DNA from: Falsiroseomonas sp050563525
GTDB taxonomy: Bacteria > Pseudomonadota > Alphaproteobacteria > Acetobacterales > Acetobacteraceae
Length of the DNA stretch: 64,000 bases
Assembly (NCBI RefSeq): GCF_050563525.1
Contig: NZ_JBNXUN010000002.1
Location: 496,001 to 560,000 of the forward strand
Direction: 5' to 3'
The position numbers and the translations under genes are program-made. The notes under the pieces were generated by a model that searched no databases, was not told where the DNA came from, and worked only from the letters and a program-made list of their open reading frames with translations. Positions 32,780 through 42,211 of the stretch are shown in pieces (position 1 is the first letter of the stretch; each line of letters begins with the position of its first letter).

Positions 32780-33310
32780 ATGCGCCTACGCCACGCCCTG
32801 TTGCTGGCCGCCGCCCTGCCGGTGCTGGCCAGCCCCGCCCTGCTGCCACGGGAGGCCCAGGCGCAGCCGGCCTACAGCGCCGACCGCGACGGAGCCGAAT
32901 CGCTCCTGCGCCTGGCACGGGAAGCCGTGGCGGCCAGCAATGCCGGCCGGGCGCGGGAATACCTGGAGCAGGCCGAAACCCGCGTCCTGACCCGCTCCGT
33001 CATCGCCACCCGTGCCGGCGAGCCTGCACAGGGTGGCGCAGTCGGGGAGATCTCGGCGGCACGCCAGGCGGTGGACCGGCGTGATCGCGCCGCAGCGTAT
33101 CGCCACATCGATCAGGCGATGGACCGGCTGCGGCAGCCGGCGCCGATGGCGTCCGACATGCCGCGCTCCAAGACGGACGACATGGGCGCTGGCGGCACGG
33201 CACCGGTGGATCCCGGCGAAACCATGGGCGGCGGCGCGCCGCGCGTGATCGGGCCGGCGCCGGCGCCGATGTTCACGCCAGGGCCGATGCCCGCGCCCAG
33301 CCTGCGCTGA
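32780..33310 (+). CDS. exported helical protein of unknown function
   Basis: A 176-residue protein with a Sec signal (RLRHALLLAAALPVLASPAL ... AQAQ). The mature part has helices resembling a TPR-like pair: LLRLAREAVAASNAGRAREY and ISAARQAVDRRDRAAAYRHI. It ends in a Met/Pro/Gly-rich tail (TPGPMPAPSLR). I do not recognise the family. ATG at 32780 follows a GGAGG 8 bases upstream. It lies downstream of the kinase with a 64-base gap and may share its transcript. Confidence 0.7.
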   Translation: MRLRHALLLAAALPVLASPALLPREAQAQPAYSADRDGAESLLRLAREAVAASNAGRAREYLEQAETRVLTRSVIATRAGEPAQGGAVGEISAARQAVDRRDRAAAYRHIDQAMDRLRQPAPMASDMPRSKTDDMGAGGTAPVDPGETMGGGAPRVIGPAPAPMFTPGPMPAPSLR

Positions 33311-33324
33311 GCTCCCTCGGACGG

Positions 33325-33347
33325 AGCCCTGCCGTGCCGGCAGGGCT
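33325..33347 (+). terminator. perfect 10-bp hairpin after the exported protein gene
   Basis: AGCCCTGCCG-tgc-CGGCAGGGCT lies 15 bases after the stop codon at 33310. There is no T-run, so termination may depend on Rho, but the stem is strong and well placed between two transcription units. The remaining 200 bases up to typA contain no gene; its promoter must lie there. Confidence 0.5.
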
Positions 33348-33550
33348 GCCTCCTGCCGCATGACGGGGCCGGTCATGCGGTTCTTGCTCGCTTTTTGGCG
33401 TCCGCACCCTTATGTGTGCGCCGCATCAATGCCAATGGCCCAGCGAAGTGCCTGGATGACCTCACGGTCATTCCCGGGGCGGCGGGGGTCGGCGCGAAGG
33501 TCTCTGTTGGGATCCTTCGCTAAACTCTTTGCCCGGATCCGGATTACCCC

Positions 33551-35380
<1,830 letters not shown>

Positions 35381-35415
35381 GCCGTCCGCTTCTCAGGAGC
35401 CCATCGACCATGAAC

Positions 35416-35445
35416 CAGCGGCGCCATCCCAGCGCCGCTGTTTTC
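35416..35445 (+). terminator. intrinsic terminator of typA
   Basis: CAGCGGCGC, a seven-base loop, and GCGCCGCTG followed by TTTTC form a classical Rho-independent terminator 36 bases after the typA stop. The T-run is short, as usual in this GC-rich genome. Confidence 0.8.
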
Positions 35446-35563
35446 ATGTCCGAGCCATGACAACGGCATCGCCTATCAGCTCGAAAGGCACGCCAAACGT
35501 TTCGCCTTCGGTCATTGTCGCGTAGCCTTCGGTCATCGGGACACGCAACAGAAGGAGGCTTCG

Positions 35564-36202
35564 ATGAGCAGCACACCCAGGGCGATCGACGGCGAAGACC
35601 TGGCGAAGGTGGTGGGCGGCAACTACACCGAACGCCGGGGCACGGAGGGCGCCGACACCATCACCGGCGGTGACGGCATGGACAAGGTCTTCGCCGGTGG
35701 CGGCAACGACCTCATCTCGACCGGCAGGGGCGATGACGAGATCCATGCCGGCTCGGGCAACGACTTCGTCAATGCCGGGGCAGGCAACGACAAGGTATTC
35801 GGCGGTGATGGCAACGACACCATCCAGGGCCGCGGGGGCTCGGACGAGCTGCATGGCGAGGCCGGCGACGACGCGATGGATGGCGGCTACCGCGACGGTG
35901 CGGCCGACAAGGCCTTTGGCGGCGAGGGCAACGACAGCTTCATCTGGTCGCCCGGCGACGGCAACGACGAGTTCCACGGCGGCAACGGCCAGGACACGCT
36001 GTTCCTGCATGGCGTGAACCTGGAGACCTTCCAGAACGCCGTGCAGCTCTACAACCCGAACCTGCAGATGCTGCTGGCCTCCGACGGGACGATGAGCTTC
36101 ACCGACCAGTCGGGCGCGCAGGTGCCCTTCAGCGGGGAGATCACCATCGGCGGCGAGACGATGAAGTTCTTCGACGTGGAGCGCATCAAGATCAACTTCT
36201 GA
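35564..36202 (+). CDS. RTX-repeat calcium-binding protein with double-glycine leader
   Basis: A 212-residue secreted-type protein. Residues 24-125 contain several hemolysin-type nonapeptides (GGNDLISTG, GSGNDFVNA, GAGNDKVFGGDGND, GGEGNDSFIW) that bind calcium in a parallel beta roll. The C-terminal 80 residues lack repeats and end in VERIKINF, a hydrophobic tail as in type I secretion substrates. Unusually, the N terminus, MSSTPRAIDGEDLAKVVGG, has the pattern of a bacteriocin double-glycine leader, cut by C39-peptidase ABC exporters. No exporter is adjacent. AGGAGG precedes the ATG by 7 bases; a terminator follows. Confidence 0.85.
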   Translation: MSSTPRAIDGEDLAKVVGGNYTERRGTEGADTITGGDGMDKVFAGGGNDLISTGRGDDEIHAGSGNDFVNAGAGNDKVFGGDGNDTIQGRGGSDELHGEAGDDAMDGGYRDGAADKAFGGEGNDSFIWSPGDGNDEFHGGNGQDTLFLHGVNLETFQNAVQLYNPNLQMLLASDGTMSFTDQSGAQVPFSGEITIGGETMKFFDVERIKINF

Positions 36203-36223
36203 TCTGTCGCGCCACGGAAGACA

Positions 36224-36256
36224 GGGGCGGTGCCGGCAGCGGCGCCGCCCCTTCTC
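36224..36256 (+). terminator. terminator after the RTX gene
   Basis: GGGGCGG-t-GCCG, loop gcag, then CGGC-g-CCGCCCC and TTCTC form an 11-bp stem with one internal mismatch, 21 bases after the stop codon. The T-tract is weak but position and stem strength support termination. Confidence 0.65.
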
Positions 36257-36359
36257 GCATGGGCTGGCCAAGGGCGGACCTATGACTTCCATCGGCACGG
36301 CCCGCCTGCCGAGCCTACAGCCCGCAACCTATCCTGTTGCATCGGCACAGGAGGTTGCG

Positions 36360-36779
36360 ATGGCCCGGCACAGCGGCAAACCCTTTTCACGAAGCCGGCT
36401 GGTGTCCGGCCGGGCTTGGCCGGACCTGTCCTCCGCCTGGGGCCGGCCCGCGCCGGTCCTGATCCGGCCGTTGGGCACGCTGGCAGCCGCCGCCGCGCTG
36501 GACCGCATCAGGGCGCCGGCCTGCTGGTCTCCCGCCGATGGCGACGTGATCCTGGCCGGGCGTCCGGGCCGGGACCGGCTGGTCCTGCCGGGGATCGGTC
36601 TGGTACGCCTGCTCGCTGCACTGGACCTGGACGATCCCCGCCTGTCCCTGCACCTGGATGCGGAAGGTGCTGTCCGCTTCCTGGGGCCGGAGGGCGAGTC
36701 CGTTCACTTCGGCGGCGCCCTGATGCTCGATGGCGCCACGCTGCGCTTCACCGGCATGGCCTGCCTGCTGCTGGGCTGA
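36360..36779 (+). CDS. hypothetical protein
   Basis: A 139-residue protein without recognised motifs. The start at 36360 (MARHSGKPFSRSR) is chosen for its near-perfect AGGAGG five bases upstream; an in-frame ATG at 36282 lacks one. It contains LIRPLGTLAAAAALDRI, a block LVLPGIGLVRLLAALDLDD and a C-terminal FGGALMLDGATLRFTGMACLL, suggesting a small alpha/beta fold. It follows the RTX gene after its terminator and is probably transcribed alone. Confidence 0.5.
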   Translation: MARHSGKPFSRSRLVSGRAWPDLSSAWGRPAPVLIRPLGTLAAAAALDRIRAPACWSPADGDVILAGRPGRDRLVLPGIGLVRLLAALDLDDPRLSLHLDAEGAVRFLGPEGESVHFGGALMLDGATLRFTGMACLLLG

Positions 36780-36786
36780 AGTGGGA

Positions 36787-36840
36787 CCTGCGGCGCGCCG
36801 CCGGAGGAGGTCCGGAAGGCGGTGCGCGGCGCGCCGCAGG
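36787..36840. repeat. 14-bp inverted repeat in the gap before the AbrB-like gene
   Basis: CCTGCGGCGCGCCG (36787-36800) and its exact complement CGGCGCGCCGCAGG (36827-36840) enclose 26 bases. Each arm is itself nearly palindromic. It begins eight bases after the hypothetical gene's stop and lacks a T-run. The gap to 37024 holds no gene that I can support. Confidence 0.55.
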
Positions 36841-37024
36841 GGAGCGACCTCGGGCGGGGGGACGCCTCAGGGCCTCGTAGGCGAGGCTACACCCGGCCCG
36901 TGCCGCCTCCAAAAGGGTTTCGGGCGCGCGGGCATGTGATCTTCACGCGCCACCCATGCCTGCCACGCGGCTCCTTTTGCATTGAGCGTGGTTGCGCCCC
37001 ACACTCCGAATTCGCAACGTTCGG

Positions 37025-37378
37025 ATGCTGTGCATGCGCGCCCACAGATTGCTGCTCGATTCCCGCGGCCGGGTGCTGCTGACGCCCGCGCTGCGGGCCG
37101 CCACGGGCCTTGTTCCGGCCATGCCGCTGTCGGTTTCGGTGGAGGATGGCGAGGTCTGCGTCCAGCCTGCCGCCGCGGTGGCAGCCCGCAGCCCAACCCT
37201 GGATTGGAAGGGGCGCCTGACCCTGCCCGGTCCGTTGCGCCGCACACTCGGCCTGGTCCCGGGCACGACGCTGCTGCTGCGGGTGGCAGCCCCGGGGCTG
37301 CGGCTGGTGACGCCGGCCCGGCTGCTCGGCCGGCAGCGGGCGGCGAGGCTGGCCCTCACCGAGGCGCTCGGTGAATGA
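37025..37378 (+). CDS. protein with two AbrB/MraZ-like half domains
   Basis: A 117-residue protein made of two similar segments: LLDSRGRVLLTPALRAATGL and LDWKGRLTLPGPLRRTLGLV, each followed by a short strand pair. The pattern GRx(L/V)xxPxxLRxxxGLxPG is that of AbrB/SpoVT swapped-hairpin DNA-binding units; two in tandem recall MraZ. No toxin gene is adjacent, so it is not an obvious antitoxin. Start may be 37025 or 37034; neither has a clear ribosome-binding site. Confidence 0.5.
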   Translation: MLCMRAHRLLLDSRGRVLLTPALRAATGLVPAMPLSVSVEDGEVCVQPAAAVAARSPTLDWKGRLTLPGPLRRTLGLVPGTTLLLRVAAPGLRLVTPARLLGRQRAARLALTEALGE

Positions 37379-37462
37379 TGGCTGCCGGTGGGATGATATC
37401 AGGCGGCTTCCGTTGCCGGGGGCGCGCGGGTAAGCACGGGTGGAGCAACTAAGGACACCCGC

Positions 37463-38734
37463 TTGGCAGCGCTGTTCCGGGACCGGCGATTCGTGGTGCT
37501 GCTGGCGCTGGGCTTTTCCGCCGGCGTGCCGCTGCCGCTGACGGCCTTCACGCTGCGCCAGTGGTTTTCCGAATCCGGCGTTTCCCTGACGGCCATCGGG
37601 CTGACGGCGCTGATCGGGCTGGCCTACGCCTTCAAGTTCCTCTGGGCGCCGGTGCTGGACCAGGCGGCGCCGCCGCTGTTCCGCTGGCTCGGCCGGCGCC
37701 GGGGCTGGCTCGCCACCATCCAGCCCGTGCTGGCGGCCGCCATCCTGGCGCTCGGCTTCACGGATCCGGCGACGGCGGCGGAGGTCACGGTGATGGTCGC
37801 CGTGCTGGTCGCCTTCCTGTCGGCCAGCCAGGACGTGGTGGTGGATGCCTACCGGATCGAGGTGCTGGAGGAATCCAACCAGGGCTATGGACTGGCCTGC
37901 TACATCTGGGGCTACCGGGCGGCGCTGCTGGCGGCCAATGCCGGGGCGCTGGCGATCGCGGAATTCGCCGGCTGGACCGCCGCCTTCGCCTATTGCGCGG
38001 CCCTGGTCGGCATCGGCTTCACCGCCGTGCTGCTAGGGCCGGAGCCGGAGGCACCGCCGGTGGTGGTGCTGCCCTGGGGCGCGCGCCTGAAGCTGGCGGT
38101 GGTGGACCCCTTCGTCGATTTCACGCGGCGCCGGTACTGGGTCGCGATCCTCGCCTTCGTCGCGCTGTTCAAGCTGGGGGAGGCGCTGGCCGGGATCATG
38201 ACGGCGCCGTTCTACCGGGAACTCGGCTTCTCCCGGCTCGAGGTCGCGGCGGTCGGCAGCGTGTTCGGGCTGTTCATGACGCTCGCCGGCGCGTTGGCTG
38301 GCGGCTGGGTGGTGGCGAAACTCGGCACCGCGCGGGCGTTGGTGGTGACCGGCGTGCTGCAGATGCTGTCCAACCTGATGTACGTGGCGCTGGCCCATGC
38401 CGGCTATTCGCCGCCGATGCTGTGGCTGCAGGTGGGGGTTGAGAACTTCACCGATGGCCTGGCCGATGCCGCCTTCGTCACCTACCTGTCGGCGCTGACC
38501 AGCCGGACCTTCACCGCCACGCAATACGCGCTGCTGTCATCGCTGGCCGCCGTGCCGTTGCGCACGCTCGGCGCAGGATCGGGCTGGCTGGCGGAGGGGC
38601 TGGGCTGGTCGTGGTTCTTCGGGCTGACCACGCTGGCCGCACTGCCCGCCATGGCGATCATGCTGTTCCTGCTGAAGCGCCTGCCGCCGCCGCCAGACCC
38701 TGCCGCGCCCACTGCGAAGGAACTGCCAGCGTGA
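37463..38734 (+). CDS. AmpG-like MFS transporter
   Basis: A 423-residue, 12-TM major facilitator similar to AmpG, which imports anhydromuropeptides for cell-wall recycling. FRDRRFVVLLALGFSAGVPL at the start, FKFLWAPVLDQ in TM2 and SASQDVVVDAYRIEVL in TM4 are family signatures. TTG start at 37463 follows AAGGAC with good spacing. No beta-lactamase or amidase gene is adjacent. Other peptidoglycan-related genes in the window are mltA and the bactofilin, but they are not linked. Confidence 0.88.
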   Translation: MAALFRDRRFVVLLALGFSAGVPLPLTAFTLRQWFSESGVSLTAIGLTALIGLAYAFKFLWAPVLDQAAPPLFRWLGRRRGWLATIQPVLAAAILALGFTDPATAAEVTVMVAVLVAFLSASQDVVVDAYRIEVLEESNQGYGLACYIWGYRAALLAANAGALAIAEFAGWTAAFAYCAALVGIGFTAVLLGPEPEAPPVVVLPWGARLKLAVVDPFVDFTRRRYWVAILAFVALFKLGEALAGIMTAPFYRELGFSRLEVAAVGSVFGLFMTLAGALAGGWVVAKLGTARALVVTGVLQMLSNLMYVALAHAGYSPPMLWLQVGVENFTDGLADAAFVTYLSALTSRTFTATQYALLSSLAAVPLRTLGAGSGWLAEGLGWSWFFGLTTLAALPAMAIMLFLLKRLPPPPDPAAPTAKELPA

Positions 38735-38816
38735 TGTCCGGTTCATCAGGCTCCGACCTGCGGCCCGAGGGGCCGAGCGCCCGAACGGCCGCCGCGGCTC
38801 ATACCGCGAACGTCCC
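38735..38816 (+). other. short gap with a repeated GC motif
   Basis: The gap contains GACCTGCGG (38755-38763) and GAGCGCCCGAACGG (38775-38788), both also found in the same order at 2842-2850 and 2866-2879. No gene is supported here. Confidence 0.4.
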
Positions 38817-39161
38817 ATGACTCCCTATTTCCTGACGCCACTGCTGCTGGTGTTCTCGAACGTGCTGATGACCTTCGCCTGGTACGGGCACCTGAAGCAG
38901 CCCTCCTGGCCGCTGTGGCTCGCCATCCTGCTGAGCTGGGGCATCGCCTTCTTCGAATACTGCTTCGCCGTGCCAGCCAACCGCATCGGCTACGGCACCT
39001 TCACCGGCCAGCAGTTGAAGGTGATGCAGGAGGTGATCACGCTGGCGGTCTTCGCCGTGTTCAGCGTGATGTTCCTGGGCGAGCAACTGCGCTGGACCTA
39101 CTTCGCCGCCATGGGCTGCCTGGTGGCGGCGGTGGTCTTCATCTTCCTGCCGGTGGATTAA
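38817..39161 (+). CDS. DUF486 / DMT-superfamily small membrane protein
   Basis: A 114-residue protein with four membrane segments. FSNVLMTFAWYGHLK, AFFEYCFAVPANRIGY and LKVMQEVITLAVFAVFSVMF are hallmarks of DUF486, distantly related to small drug/metabolite transporters. Substrate is unknown. Its stop overlaps the convergent maf stop by four bases. Confidence 0.88.
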   Translation: MTPYFLTPLLLVFSNVLMTFAWYGHLKQPSWPLWLAILLSWGIAFFEYCFAVPANRIGYGTFTGQQLKVMQEVITLAVFAVFSVMFLGEQLRWTYFAAMGCLVAAVVFIFLPVD

Positions 39162-39784
39162 CTCTCCAGCACCCCGTGCTGGCGCAGGAAACGCAGCAGC
39201 GGCAGCAGCGGCAGGCCGAGGATGGCGCTGTGCTCGCCCTCGATCTTCGCCATCAGCTGCACGCCGGGGCCTTCCAGCCGATAGGCGCCGACCGACGCCA
39301 GCAGCGCCTCGCCCTCCGCCGCCAGATAGGCATCCAGGAACGCGTCGGAAAAGTCGCGCATCGTCAGGCGCGGGGTGGTCACGTCCTGCCAGATACGCTC
39401 GCCGCCGCGCCAGGCGACCGTCGCCGTCACCAGCTCATGCCGCCGGCCGCGCAGCGCCAGAAGCTGGGCGCGGGCGGCGGCCAGGTCCGGCGGCTTGTCG
39501 AACCAGCGCGGCGCGCCCTGATCGTCCGGGGCCACCAGAAGCTGGTCGCAGCCGATCACCAGGGCCCCCGGCGCGCCACGGGCGATGCGCATGGCCTTGG
39601 CCTCGGCCAGCATCAGCGCGGCCTCGGCGGGCGGAATGCCCTCCGCCTGGGCGCCTTCCTTGATCGCCGCCTCGTCCACCGCCGCGGCCCGCGCCTCGAA
39701 GCGCAGCCCGGCTGCCTCCAGAACCGCGCGCCGGGCCGGGGAGGCGGAGGCGAGGATCAGCGCCGGGACCGGCGATTGCCGCAT
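39158..39784 (-). CDS. maf: Maf-family nucleotide pyrophosphatase
   Basis: A 208-residue Maf protein, which hydrolyses non-canonical or excess nucleoside triphosphates and can slow septation. It opens ILASASPARRAVLEAAGL with the phosphate-binding Ser/Arg motif, and VIGCDQLLVAPDD carries the catalytic Asp. Its ATG overlaps the stop of ppsR (ATGA). The ppsR-maf pair beside hemE is conserved in alphaproteobacteria; the usual next genes aroE and coaE are absent here. Confidence 0.92.
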   Translation of the reverse strand: MRQSPVPALILASASPARRAVLEAAGLRFEARAAAVDEAAIKEGAQAEGIPPAEAALMLAEAKAMRIARGAPGALVIGCDQLLVAPDDQGAPRWFDKPPDLAAARAQLLALRGRRHELVTATVAWRGGERIWQDVTTPRLTMRDFSDAFLDAYLAAEGEALLASVGAYRLEGPGVQLMAKIEGEHSAILGLPLLPLLRFLRQHGVLES

Positions 39785-40689
39785 CAGGCAGGCCCGGCCC
39801 CGCCGGCCAGCACGGCGGAGGCGGGGTCCTGCACCGCCGGAGGCTCCGCCGCGCGCGCGCCGCGCCGGGCGTGCCAGGCTTCCATCAGTTGCAGCACGGT
39901 AGCCGCCGTTTCCTCGATGGACCGCCGCGTCACGTCGATCACCGGCCAGCCATAGCGGGTGCACAGCCGCCGCGCCGCCTGGATCTCCGCCTTCACCGCC
40001 TCATGGTCCACGTAGTCGGTGACGTCGCTATGGACGCCATGCGCGCCGATCAGCTTCAGCCGGTGCCGGCGGATCTCGATCAGTGCGGACACCTCGATAT
40101 GCAGGCCGATCACCGGGCAGGGCGCGGCCTCCAGCTCCATCGGCAGCGCCGCCCCCGGCACCAGCGGCACGTTGGCAGCCTTGATGCCGCGATTGGCCAA
40201 ATAGAAGCAGGTCGGCGTCTTCGAGGAGCGGGAGACGCCGACGATGCAGACATCGGCCTCCGCGATGCCGGCCGTGCCCTGGCCGTCATCATGCGCCAGC
40301 ACATAGTGCATGGCGTCGATCCGGCGGAAGTAATCCGCATCCATCACGTGCTGCGCGCCGCGCTTTTCCCGCGCCTGGGCACCGATCGCCTGCTGCAGCA
40401 TCTCCATCACCGGCTCGAGCGGCGACATGTGCTCGATGTTCAGCCTCGCGCAATGCTCCTCCAGCGCCAGCCGCAGGCTGCGGTCGACCAGGGTGAACAG
40501 CACCGGGCCGGGCTCGTGCTCGATCCCCTCCAGCACCCGGTCGAGCTGAAGGCGGGAGCGGATCAGCGACCAGCGGTGGTGGATGACATGCGGGTCCTCG
40601 AAGCGGGACAGCGTGGCGCGCGCGATGGAATTCAGCGTCTCACCTGTGCTGTCGGACACCAGGTGCAGGTTGATGGTGCGGTTCGGCAT
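39784..40689 (-). CDS. ppsR: PEP synthase / PPDK regulatory kinase-phosphotransferase
   Basis: A 301-residue DUF299 protein that phosphorylates (ADP-dependent) and dephosphorylates PEP synthase or pyruvate phosphate dikinase, switching gluconeogenic flux. INLHLVSDSTGETLNSIARA at the start and the P-loop-like VGVSRSSKTPTCFYLANRG are diagnostic. It has a C-terminal extension (RRGARAAEPPAVQDPASA) not needed for the fold. It diverges from hemE over a 430-base gap that looks like a replication origin. Confidence 0.95.
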   Translation of the reverse strand: MPNRTINLHLVSDSTGETLNSIARATLSRFEDPHVIHHRWSLIRSRLQLDRVLEGIEHEPGPVLFTLVDRSLRLALEEHCARLNIEHMSPLEPVMEMLQQAIGAQAREKRGAQHVMDADYFRRIDAMHYVLAHDDGQGTAGIAEADVCIVGVSRSSKTPTCFYLANRGIKAANVPLVPGAALPMELEAAPCPVIGLHIEVSALIEIRRHRLKLIGAHGVHSDVTDYVDHEAVKAEIQAARRLCTRYGWPVIDVTRRSIEETAATVLQLMEAWHARRGARAAEPPAVQDPASAVLAGGAGPA

Positions 40690-41119
40690 GTCGGTGCGCC
40701 TGCCTCCGGGGGTCCCGCTTCCTGCGGGTGGGCCCAGGCTTACCGCAAGGAAGGGCGCGCCGACAGGGTTCCAGAATCAGGGGAGTCCTGGGGATGGAAT
40801 CACCCCGCCGGACGGCGCGGCGCCGACAGCGGGGACAACCCCCGGCCGCGCGGCACACGGGGTGGAATCCAGGGGCTCCCGCCGCGCCGTGGGGATAATC
40901 CGGATTCGCGTTTCGCATCAGCGGTCTGAAGCGCGAGTCCGGCCGGGACAGGTCTGTGGATGGAATCCGCGCCGGCTTGATCCACAGTGCCCACAGGGCC
41001 CTACAACCTCCTCCTCCATTCAGATTCTTTCTCTATTATGGGTGATTGGCGTTTCGACGGTGGTGCCGTAGGCAAGGGCGCCAGGGGCGAAGCCCTGGAT
41101 GGGATCGGGGGAGGCGGGT
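40690..41119. other. candidate chromosomal replication origin between ppsR and hemE
   Basis: Non-coding gap with features expected of an alphaproteobacterial oriC. DnaA-box-like 9-mers occur at 40890-40898 (TGGGGATAA, complement TTATCCCCA), 40955-40963 (TGTGGATGG) and 40978-40986 (TGATCCACA), the first and third one mismatch from TTATCCACA; weaker relatives lie at 40789 and 40830. A pyrimidine/AT-rich stretch at 41018-41047 could unwind. TGGAATC occurs three times (40795, 40863, 40962). In Caulobacter the origin lies beside hemE, which starts here at 41120. Confidence 0.5.
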
Positions 41120-42202
41120 TTGACGGCAGAGCCAGCAGGCGCGGCAACCTTGACGGCCAAGAGTGAACAAAAACCCCTGCTCCGGGCCCTGGGCGGTGAG
41201 GCGGTGTGGCCGCCGCCGATGTGGCTGATGCGCCAGGCCGGCCGCTACCTGCCGGAATACCGCGAGATCCGCGCCACCGCCGGCGGCTTCATCAAGCTGT
41301 GCACCACGCCGGAACTGGCGGCGGAGGTGACGCTGCAGCCGATCCGCCGCTACGGCATGGATGGTGCCATCCTGTTCTCCGACATCTTGATGGTGCCCTG
41401 GGCGCTCGGCCAGCCGCTGCGCTTCGCCGAAGGCGAGGGCCCGATGCTGGAGCCCCTGCGCGACGCAGCGGCGGTGAATGCCCTGGAACTGGGCGCGGTG
41501 CGGGCGCGTGTGGCCCCGATCCTGGAGACGGTGCGGCTGGTGCGCGCCGCGGTGGATGCGCAGCACCCGAAGACCGCGCTGATCGGCTTCGCCGGCAGCC
41601 CCTTCACCGTCGCCTGCTACATGGTGGAAGGCCATGGCAGCCGGGATTTCGCGACCACGCGCAGCATGGCGTTCGGCGACCCGGCCCTGTTCGGCAAGCT
41701 GATCCGCACGCTGGTGGAGGCCACGACCGAATACCTTCTGGCGCAGGCGGAGGCCGGGGCCGAGGCGCTGATGCTGTTCGACAGCTGGGCCGGCCTGCTG
41801 CCGCCGAGCCAGTTCCGCCGCTGGGTGATCGAGCCGACCACGATCATCGTGCGCAGCCTGAAGCGGCAATACCCGCACATCCCCGTCATCGGCTTCCCGC
41901 GCCTGGCCGGGCCGCTGATCGGCGAATACACCCAGCGCACAGGCGTCGACACCGTGGCGATGGACACGTCGATGGACCCGAAATTCGCCGCCGGCGTAGT
42001 TCCGCCGAATGTCGGGCTGCAAGGCAATCTGGACCCGCTGGTGCTGATCGCCGGCGGCGCGGCGCTGGAGCTGGAGGCGCGGCAGATCCTGGCGGCGATG
42101 CGCGGCCGGCCCTTCGTGTTCAACCTGGGCCATGGGATCGAGAAGGTGACACCGCCGGACCACGTGGCGCAGCTGGTGCGGATCGTCCGTTCGGGCGGCT
42201 GA
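41120..42202 (+). CDS. hemE: uroporphyrinogen decarboxylase
   Basis: A 360-residue enzyme decarboxylating uroporphyrinogen III to coproporphyrinogen III in heme synthesis. Signature PPMWLMRQAGRYLPEYR (substrate arginines), FSDILMVPWALG with the catalytic Asp, and GFAGSPFTVACYMVEGHGS are present. The TTG at 41120 is preferred because GGGGGAGGC lies five bases upstream; an in-frame ATG at 41099 is an alternative with a poor ribosome site. Both add a short Ala/Thr-rich N-terminal extension before the conserved core. Confidence 0.94.
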   Translation: MTAEPAGAATLTAKSEQKPLLRALGGEAVWPPPMWLMRQAGRYLPEYREIRATAGGFIKLCTTPELAAEVTLQPIRRYGMDGAILFSDILMVPWALGQPLRFAEGEGPMLEPLRDAAAVNALELGAVRARVAPILETVRLVRAAVDAQHPKTALIGFAGSPFTVACYMVEGHGSRDFATTRSMAFGDPALFGKLIRTLVEATTEYLLAQAEAGAEALMLFDSWAGLLPPSQFRRWVIEPTTIIVRSLKRQYPHIPVIGFPRLAGPLIGEYTQRTGVDTVAMDTSMDPKFAAGVVPPNVGLQGNLDPLVLIAGGAALELEARQILAAMRGRPFVFNLGHGIEKVTPPDHVAQLVRIVRSGG

Positions 42203-42211
42203 TCCGGGTGG

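Noticed and set aside
35564..36202. Bacteriocin biosynthesis locus suggested by the double-glycine leader
   Set aside because: No modification, immunity or exporter gene is nearby, and the mature part is an RTX beta roll, not a short antimicrobial peptide.
37025..37378. Antitoxin of a toxin-antitoxin pair
   Set aside because: No PIN, MazF or other toxin-sized gene follows or precedes it; the next gene is a membrane transporter.
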